Below, piece by piece: positions 59,391 through 64,000 of a DNA stretch of 64,000 nt. Source of the stretch: an uncultured Ectothiorhodospiraceae bacterium (GTDB lineage: Bacteria > Pseudomonadota > Gammaproteobacteria > UBA6429 > Thiohalophilaceae); assembly GCA_947259575.1 (NCBI GenBank), contig CAMYMU010000047.1:1-64000 (forward strand). Direction: 5' to 3'. Under the pieces are notes generated by a model. The model did no database searches, was not told the DNA's origin, and worked only from the letters and a program-made list of their open reading frames with translations. Numbering within the stretch: the stretch's first letter is position 1; each line of letters starts with the position of its first letter. A program made the position numbers and the translations under genes.

Positions 59391-61571
59391 TTAAAATCCA
59401 CGCGCTTCTTTGTTGCGAAGCGCTGCACTTTGTTGATCATTTGCTAATTCAATTTTGACTGCGCATTGTTTAAAAGCAGGCTGCCTGGAATGTGGGTCAA
59501 GCAAGCCAAGGGATAAGCGATTAACACAATCATGAAAATGGAATGGTATAAATACCATGTTAGGCGAAACGCGTTGTGTAAGTTGCACCATCACCACGGC
59601 ATCGCCGCGCCTAGAGGTAAGGCGCGCATATTGGCCATGAGCAATACCCAGTGCTTTGGCTGCGTCAGGATTCATTTCCATGTAGGGTGTTGGGCTAAAC
59701 TTGTTAATATTACCAACCTTGCCGGTACGTGTCCGGGTATGAAAGTGTTCAACCACACGGCCGCTATTCATCCAGAAAGGATACTCGTCATCCGGGCGTT
59801 CATTATTATCGATAAATGGTAACGGCATTAACTTTGCCTTACCATCTGGATATTGAAATTTACCGTCGGTATATAAACGCTGCAAGCCCTTTTCATCACC
59901 ATCTTTACAGGGCCATTGAATACCCCGCTGCGCTTCAATCTTGTCATAGGTCATGCCAGAATAATCCAGCATGCGACCTTTGGAGAGTTCTCGTAATTCA
60001 TCAAATACACCTGATGATGTTTCTGGGAATTTAACCTTTTGCCCTTGCTCGAATCGCTTGGCCATTTGATTAAAGATCCACAAATCAGGTTTTGAGTCGG
60101 CGTATGGTTTTATGACATTACGTATCAGGTTTACACGACGCTCGGTATTGGTAAAACAGCCTTCTTTTTCAGCCCAGACACCTGCGGGAAAATACACGTT
60201 CGCATATTGGTTAGATTCACAATCCTGGTATGCATCCTGGACCACAAGAAAATCCAATTTTTCAAACGTTTTACGAATCCGATCGGTATTGCTCATTGAA
60301 GTCATTGGATTGGTCGCGATAATCCAGAGCCCTTTAATTTGCCCAGTTTCGATTGCAGGGAAAATGTCGGTCTGGAACAAACCACGTTTTTTGGGGAAAA
60401 ACTCTTTATCAACTCCCCAGAAGTTTGCAATCGTCTCTCGGTCTTCCTCTTTTTCAAGCGTGCGATATCCTGGCAGCCCTGAACACGAAGACCATTCTCT
60501 TGTACCCATCGCATTGCACTGTCCGGTAATCGACAGACTAGTGCCACCCGGCTTGCCGATATTGCCGGTAATTAAATTCAAGTTGTTGATCCCGCAAACG
60601 CCATCGGAGCCATGAGTCGATTGATTAATACCCATGGTCCAGATAGTCATAGCAGCACCTGCTTTAGCATAAGTACGCGCTACGTTTCTAATCGTGTCTT
60701 CGTCGATACCACAAATTTTAGAAGCCGTTACCGGATCATATTGCTCTATGACCTTATAAAATTCTTCATCATTATTAGTATGTGCCTCAATATATTCTTT
60801 ATCAGCCAGCCCTTCCTCAAGAATGACATACGCAAGACTATTCAATAAGGCTAAATCAGTGCCCGGTGTAACCGGTAAATGAATATCGGCCATTTGCGCC
60901 ATCATGGTAACCCGTGGGTCAACTACAATTACGGGGAATTTACGTTTTTCCAACGCCTGTTTTAAACGCCAGAAAATAATGGGATGTTGTTCAGGTAAAT
61001 TTGATCCTATCGCTAGCAAACACTCTGTGTGCTCAAAATCCTCATAGCACCCTGGAGGGCCATCTGATCCAAAGGAACGTTTATAGCCTGATACAGCTGA
61101 TGACATACAAAGTGTTGTATTACCATCATAGTTATTTGTTCCAATAACACCACGCGCAAGTTTTCCAAGCGTGTAGAATTCTTCTGTCATTATCTGGCCG
61201 GTAGAGACAATAGCGAAGGCATCACGACCATAAGTCGTTTGAATACGTTTTATCTCATCGGCCGTTTTGTCAAGCGCGGTGTCCCAGTCGGTTTTTTGAA
61301 ACGGCTCATAAAACTTGTCACGAATCAGTGGCGTTTCACCTCGCCCTTCTAATTTGAAGAGCTCGTGCTCGTAAATTCCCTTTAAGCAGAGTTTGCCGCG
61401 ATTCACATCAGCACTTGCCACCCCACGCGTTGCAACGGCTTCACCCTTTTCATCTAAACCGACTTCAATCGAACAACCTGTTGAGCAATAACCACAAGTT
61501 GTGTACTTCCAGTCAACAACACCCTTGTCAGCAATTTTAATCGGATTTTTTTGCTTACGACCAAACAACAT
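59391..61571 (-). CDS. nasA: Assimilatory nitrate reductase catalytic subunit
   Basis: A 726-residue molybdopterin oxidoreductase that reduces nitrate to nitrite. The N-terminal [4Fe-4S] ligands are Cys26, Cys29, Cys33 and Cys62; the molybdenum-ligand Cys155 is in NTTLCMSSAV; ATNPMTSMSNTD and GVWAEKEGCFTNTERR are typical of the NasA/NarB group. There is no Tat signal, consistent with a cytoplasmic enzyme. The length is close to cyanobacterial NarB and shorter than Klebsiella NasA, because it lacks the C-terminal [2Fe-2S] domain. Confidence 0.93.
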   Translation of the reverse strand: MLFGRKQKNPIKIADKGVVDWKYTTCGYCSTGCSIEVGLDEKGEAVATRGVASADVNRGKLCLKGIYEHELFKLEGRGETPLIRDKFYEPFQKTDWDTALDKTADEIKRIQTTYGRDAFAIVSTGQIMTEEFYTLGKLARGVIGTNNYDGNTTLCMSSAVSGYKRSFGSDGPPGCYEDFEHTECLLAIGSNLPEQHPIIFWRLKQALEKRKFPVIVVDPRVTMMAQMADIHLPVTPGTDLALLNSLAYVILEEGLADKEYIEAHTNNDEEFYKVIEQYDPVTASKICGIDEDTIRNVARTYAKAGAAMTIWTMGINQSTHGSDGVCGINNLNLITGNIGKPGGTSLSITGQCNAMGTREWSSCSGLPGYRTLEKEEDRETIANFWGVDKEFFPKKRGLFQTDIFPAIETGQIKGLWIIATNPMTSMSNTDRIRKTFEKLDFLVVQDAYQDCESNQYANVYFPAGVWAEKEGCFTNTERRVNLIRNVIKPYADSKPDLWIFNQMAKRFEQGQKVKFPETSSGVFDELRELSKGRMLDYSGMTYDKIEAQRGIQWPCKDGDEKGLQRLYTDGKFQYPDGKAKLMPLPFIDNNERPDDEYPFWMNSGRVVEHFHTRTRTGKVGNINKFSPTPYMEMNPDAAKALGIAHGQYARLTSRRGDAVVMVQLTQRVSPNMVFIPFHFHDCVNRLSLGLLDPHSRQPAFKQCAVKIELANDQQSAALRNKEARGF

Positions 61572-61586
61572 AGTTCATTTTCCTAT

Positions 61587-61922
61587 CTATTGATTAGGAC
61601 ATCCTTCATTAGGCTTTAATGACAACATAATCTTGTTGCCTTCCATCTTAACCGGGTAAGTCGCCGCACAGCCTTCATCAGGCGCCACAGCGGTACCGGT
61701 ATCAAGTTGAATTTTCCAGTCATGTAACGGGCATGCGACGCGATCACCATGTACAATACCCTGCGAAAGCGGACCCTGCTTATGCGGGCATTCATCTTTT
61801 ATCGCGAACACCTTGTCTTCCGCTGTCCTAAATACAGCGATATTACCATTATCAGAGGTCACAACACGTGCGCCTAACTGTGGAATATCATTTAGTGTTC
61901 CTATTTCAATCCAGTCACTCAT
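61587..61922 (-). CDS. nirD: Nitrite reductase small subunit NirD with full Rieske site
   Basis: A 111-residue Rieske-fold subunit of assimilatory NADH-nitrite reductase. The ligands Cys45-x-His47 and Cys64-x2-His67 are all present (DECPHKQG and VACPLHDW), so it should bind a [2Fe-2S] cluster. In E. coli NirD these are lost. It lies between nirB and nasA, 20 bases after nirB and 15 before nasA. Confidence 0.92.
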   Translation of the reverse strand: MSDWIEIGTLNDIPQLGARVVTSDNGNIAVFRTAEDKVFAIKDECPHKQGPLSQGIVHGDRVACPLHDWKIQLDTGTAVAPDEGCAATYPVKMEGNKIMLSLKPNEGCPNQ

Positions 61923-61942
61923 TGATTTATAACCTATAACTA

Positions 61943-64000
61943 TTATGCGTTGATTTGCTTGATGGCATTAAATTCATGTTGCTGTGCACCGTTCGCACGT
62001 GCTTCCCATGGATCATCTTGCATGAATTGTTGTGAATAATGGAAGCGTTCGGCTAACTGCTTACGATTTTCTGCATCATCAACAATATTCTCCTTGATAT
62101 GCGTTAAACCAACACGCTCAATCCAGGGTGCGGTACGTTCAAGATAATGCGCCTCTTCTCTATAGAGCTGAATATACGCAGCGCTATATTCCATTGCTTC
62201 TTCTTCTGTGGTAACAGCGCACAAGAAATCTGTTGCGCGGACTTTGATACCTCCATTACCACCGACATGCAGCTCATATCCTGAATCAACACAAACAACG
62301 CCAAAATCTTTAATAGTCGCCTCAGCACAATTGCGAGGACAACCAGAGACAGCCAACTTGAACTTGTGTGGCATCCATGAGCCCCAGGTCATTTTCTCTA
62401 ACTCAACCCCGAGATGTGTTGAGTCTTGCGTACCAAAACGACACCATTCCTTACCGACACAGGTCTTGACCGTACGTAAAGCTTTACCATAAGCATGCCC
62501 AGATACCATGCCGGCATCATTTAAATCTTTCCAAATAACCGGTAACTCTTCTTTCTTTAGTCCATAAAGGCCGATACGCTGACCACCCGTTACGTGAACG
62601 GTTTTAATGTTGAACTTTTCAGCAGCATCAGCAATAGCGCGCAACTCATCAGGCGTAGTACCACCCCCCCACATGCGAGGAATAACTGAATAGGTACCAT
62701 CTTTTTGAATGTTTGCGTGTGCACGTTCATTGATGAAGCGTGATTGCGCATCATCCGCACTGTGTGTTTCAGGCCACTGGCAAACCATGTAATAGTTCAA
62801 CGCAGTACGACATTTAGGGCAGCCATCTGATGTTTTCCATTCCATAAATTGCTGTAGCTCGCGAATTGATTTGAAGTTCTTATCGCGAATAACCGCTCTG
62901 ACTTCATCATGCGTATGGTCAGTACAAGCACAAATTGGTTTTAAATGTGGCGCAACTGAATAGTCGCCACCAACAGTGTGCGCCAACAAAGCTTCAACCA
63001 GGCCAGTACATGAACCACATGAGCTTGAAGCCTTGGTATGTGCACGCACATCATCCAGAGTAAACAATTTCTTTTCGGTAATCGCAGAAACAATGTCACC
63101 TTTACAAACACCATTACAGCCGCAAATTTCTGCCGTATCTGACATGCTGGCAACACGATTATCATCACCGTGACCAGAATCACCTAAATGAGCCTGACCA
63201 AATAAGATCGTTGAGCGAAAATCTGTTATATCTGTTTGGTCGCGCATTAAATCGAAATACCAGGTACCATCGATGGTGTCGCCATACATCACGGTGCCTT
63301 TTATTTTGTTATCCTGGACAACGATTTTGCGATAGACGCCTGAAGCAGCATCTTGAAAAACCAGTTCCTCGGTTGTGTCATCGCCAGTGAAATCACCAGC
63401 CGAAAACAAATCAATTCCCGTCACTTTCAATTTAGTAGAGGTAACCGATCCTTCATAACGGCCGATACCATGTTTAGCCAGGTGATTGGCACAGACTTTA
63501 CCCATTTCGAATAAAGGTGCGACCAGACCATAGGTTTCATTTCTATGTTGAACGCACTCGCCGACTGCGTATACGCGTGGGTCGAAAGTTTGCATCGTGT
63601 CATTAACAACAATACCACGCTCACAATGTATTCCGACTTTCTCAGCAAGTGCGATATTTGGACGAATACCTACTGCCATAATAACAATATCGGCATCGAC
63701 GGAGCTGCCGTCTTTAAAACATACTTTCTCAACCCGGTCTTTACCTTCGATGGATGCTGTTTGTGCACCCATTAAAAATTCCATTCCCCGTTCTTCTAGT
63801 GATGTCCTCAGCATTTTTGCCGCAGGTTCATCTAACTGTCGTTCCATCAAGGTATCCATGATATGTACAACTTTTACACTCATACCTTGTTGCATCAGAC
63901 CATTAGCTGCTTCCAGCCCTAGTAATCCGCCGCCGATAACAACTGCCTTCTTATATTTACCTGCAGCCTCAAGCATGGCATCGACATCAGCGATGTCACG
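61943..64000 (-). CDS. nirB: Nitrite reductase large subunit NirB, 5' truncated by window edge
   Basis: The frame stays open to the last base, adding RDIADVDA before the first internal ATG at 63976, so the real start is outside the window; roughly the first 130 residues are missing. Visible parts are the FAD/NAD fold (VVIGGGLLGLEAA), two BFD-like [2Fe-2S] regions (CGCNGVCKGDIV...CGSCTG and CACTDHTHDE...CPKCR), and the siroheme-[4Fe-4S] site (CVGKEWCRFG and CPRNCAEATIKD). It reduces nitrite to ammonium with NAD(P)H. First visible gene of the nirB-nirD-nasA operon. Confidence 0.95.
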   Translation of the reverse strand, partial: RDIADVDAMLEAAGKYKKAVVIGGGLLGLEAANGLMQQGMSVKVVHIMDTLMERQLDEPAAKMLRTSLEERGMEFLMGAQTASIEGKDRVEKVCFKDGSSVDADIVIMAVGIRPNIALAEKVGIHCERGIVVNDTMQTFDPRVYAVGECVQHRNETYGLVAPLFEMGKVCANHLAKHGIGRYEGSVTSTKLKVTGIDLFSAGDFTGDDTTEELVFQDAASGVYRKIVVQDNKIKGTVMYGDTIDGTWYFDLMRDQTDITDFRSTILFGQAHLGDSGHGDDNRVASMSDTAEICGCNGVCKGDIVSAITEKKLFTLDDVRAHTKASSSCGSCTGLVEALLAHTVGGDYSVAPHLKPICACTDHTHDEVRAVIRDKNFKSIRELQQFMEWKTSDGCPKCRTALNYYMVCQWPETHSADDAQSRFINERAHANIQKDGTYSVIPRMWGGGTTPDELRAIADAAEKFNIKTVHVTGGQRIGLYGLKKEELPVIWKDLNDAGMVSGHAYGKALRTVKTCVGKEWCRFGTQDSTHLGVELEKMTWGSWMPHKFKLAVSGCPRNCAEATIKDFGVVCVDSGYELHVGGNGGIKVRATDFLCAVTTEEEAMEYSAAYIQLYREEAHYLERTAPWIERVGLTHIKENIVDDAENRKQLAERFHYSQQFMQDDPWEARANGAQQHEFNAIKQINA

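Overview
The window looks like a chromosomal segment of a mid-GC, sulfur-oxidising gammaproteobacterium. Housekeeping synteny supports the class: rne divergent from rluC, cspD divergent from clpS-clpA-infA with aat/bpt/trxB, ftsK-lolA-rarA-fluC-serS, uvrY-uvrC-pgsA, and hflD-mnmA-nudJ-rluE. The sulfur lifestyle is suggested by a DsrS-like gene (6690-7820) and by a persulfide dioxygenase / MFS / periplasmic DsrE-like operon with a divergent ArsR regulator (53087-55970). A Chromatiales-like relative or a related symbiont lineage would fit. The species cannot be fixed from the sequence alone.

Layout. 1-8.4 kb: 3' part of a low-molecular-weight phosphatase, an orphan FliL-like protein, RNase E with a long structured leader, rluC, a HAD phosphatase, sppA, a DsrS-like protein and an unknown partner. 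8.5-10.8 kb: ergothioneine genes egtB-egtD. 10.8-18.3 kb: mostly minus-strand genes (LON N-domain protein, several unknowns, M61-PDZ peptidase, secretin-fragment protein, PLD-like protein, purB, a 63-residue protein among palindromic repeats). 18.5-24.1 kb: acnA and hflD-mnmA-nudJ-rluE. 24.4-32 kb: the N-degron block (cspD, clpS, clpA, infA, bpt, aat, a FemAB-like protein, trxB). 32.1-40.6 kb: ald, ftsK, lolA, rarA, fluC-DUF190, serS, a small membrane protein and a BI-1 family protein. 40.8-45.7 kb: tRNA-Ser, uvrY, a type-5 uracil-DNA glycosylase, uvrC, pgsA, tRNA-Gly, tRNA-Cys, tRNA-Leu, then a 54-bp repeat array ending in a duplicated tRNA-Leu 3' end.

45.7-52.9 kb: dbpA, a fused AAA-FHA protein, a DUF1178 protein, endonuclease V, an unreported-looking decayed sucrose-phosphate synthase tail, a GH13_18-type phosphorylase and a sucrose-phosphatase-like HAD protein. 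53-57.5 kb: the persulfide module, a MipA/OmpV outer-membrane protein and a DUF6763 protein. 57.5-64 kb: an assimilatory nitrate/nitrite operon (nirB-nirD-nasA plus a fused DmsB-DmsC-like electron-transfer protein), with nirB cut by the window edge.

The most noteworthy signals are the tRNA-Leu-linked repeat array with covarying hairpins, the sps pseudogene upstream of the GH13/SPP pair, the persulfide operon with an atypical cysteine-bearing ArsR regulator, the nitrate reductase with a quinol-type membrane partner, and the ExeA-like ATPase fused to an FHA domain. No CRISPR array, prophage, transposase or intact insertion sequence was seen.
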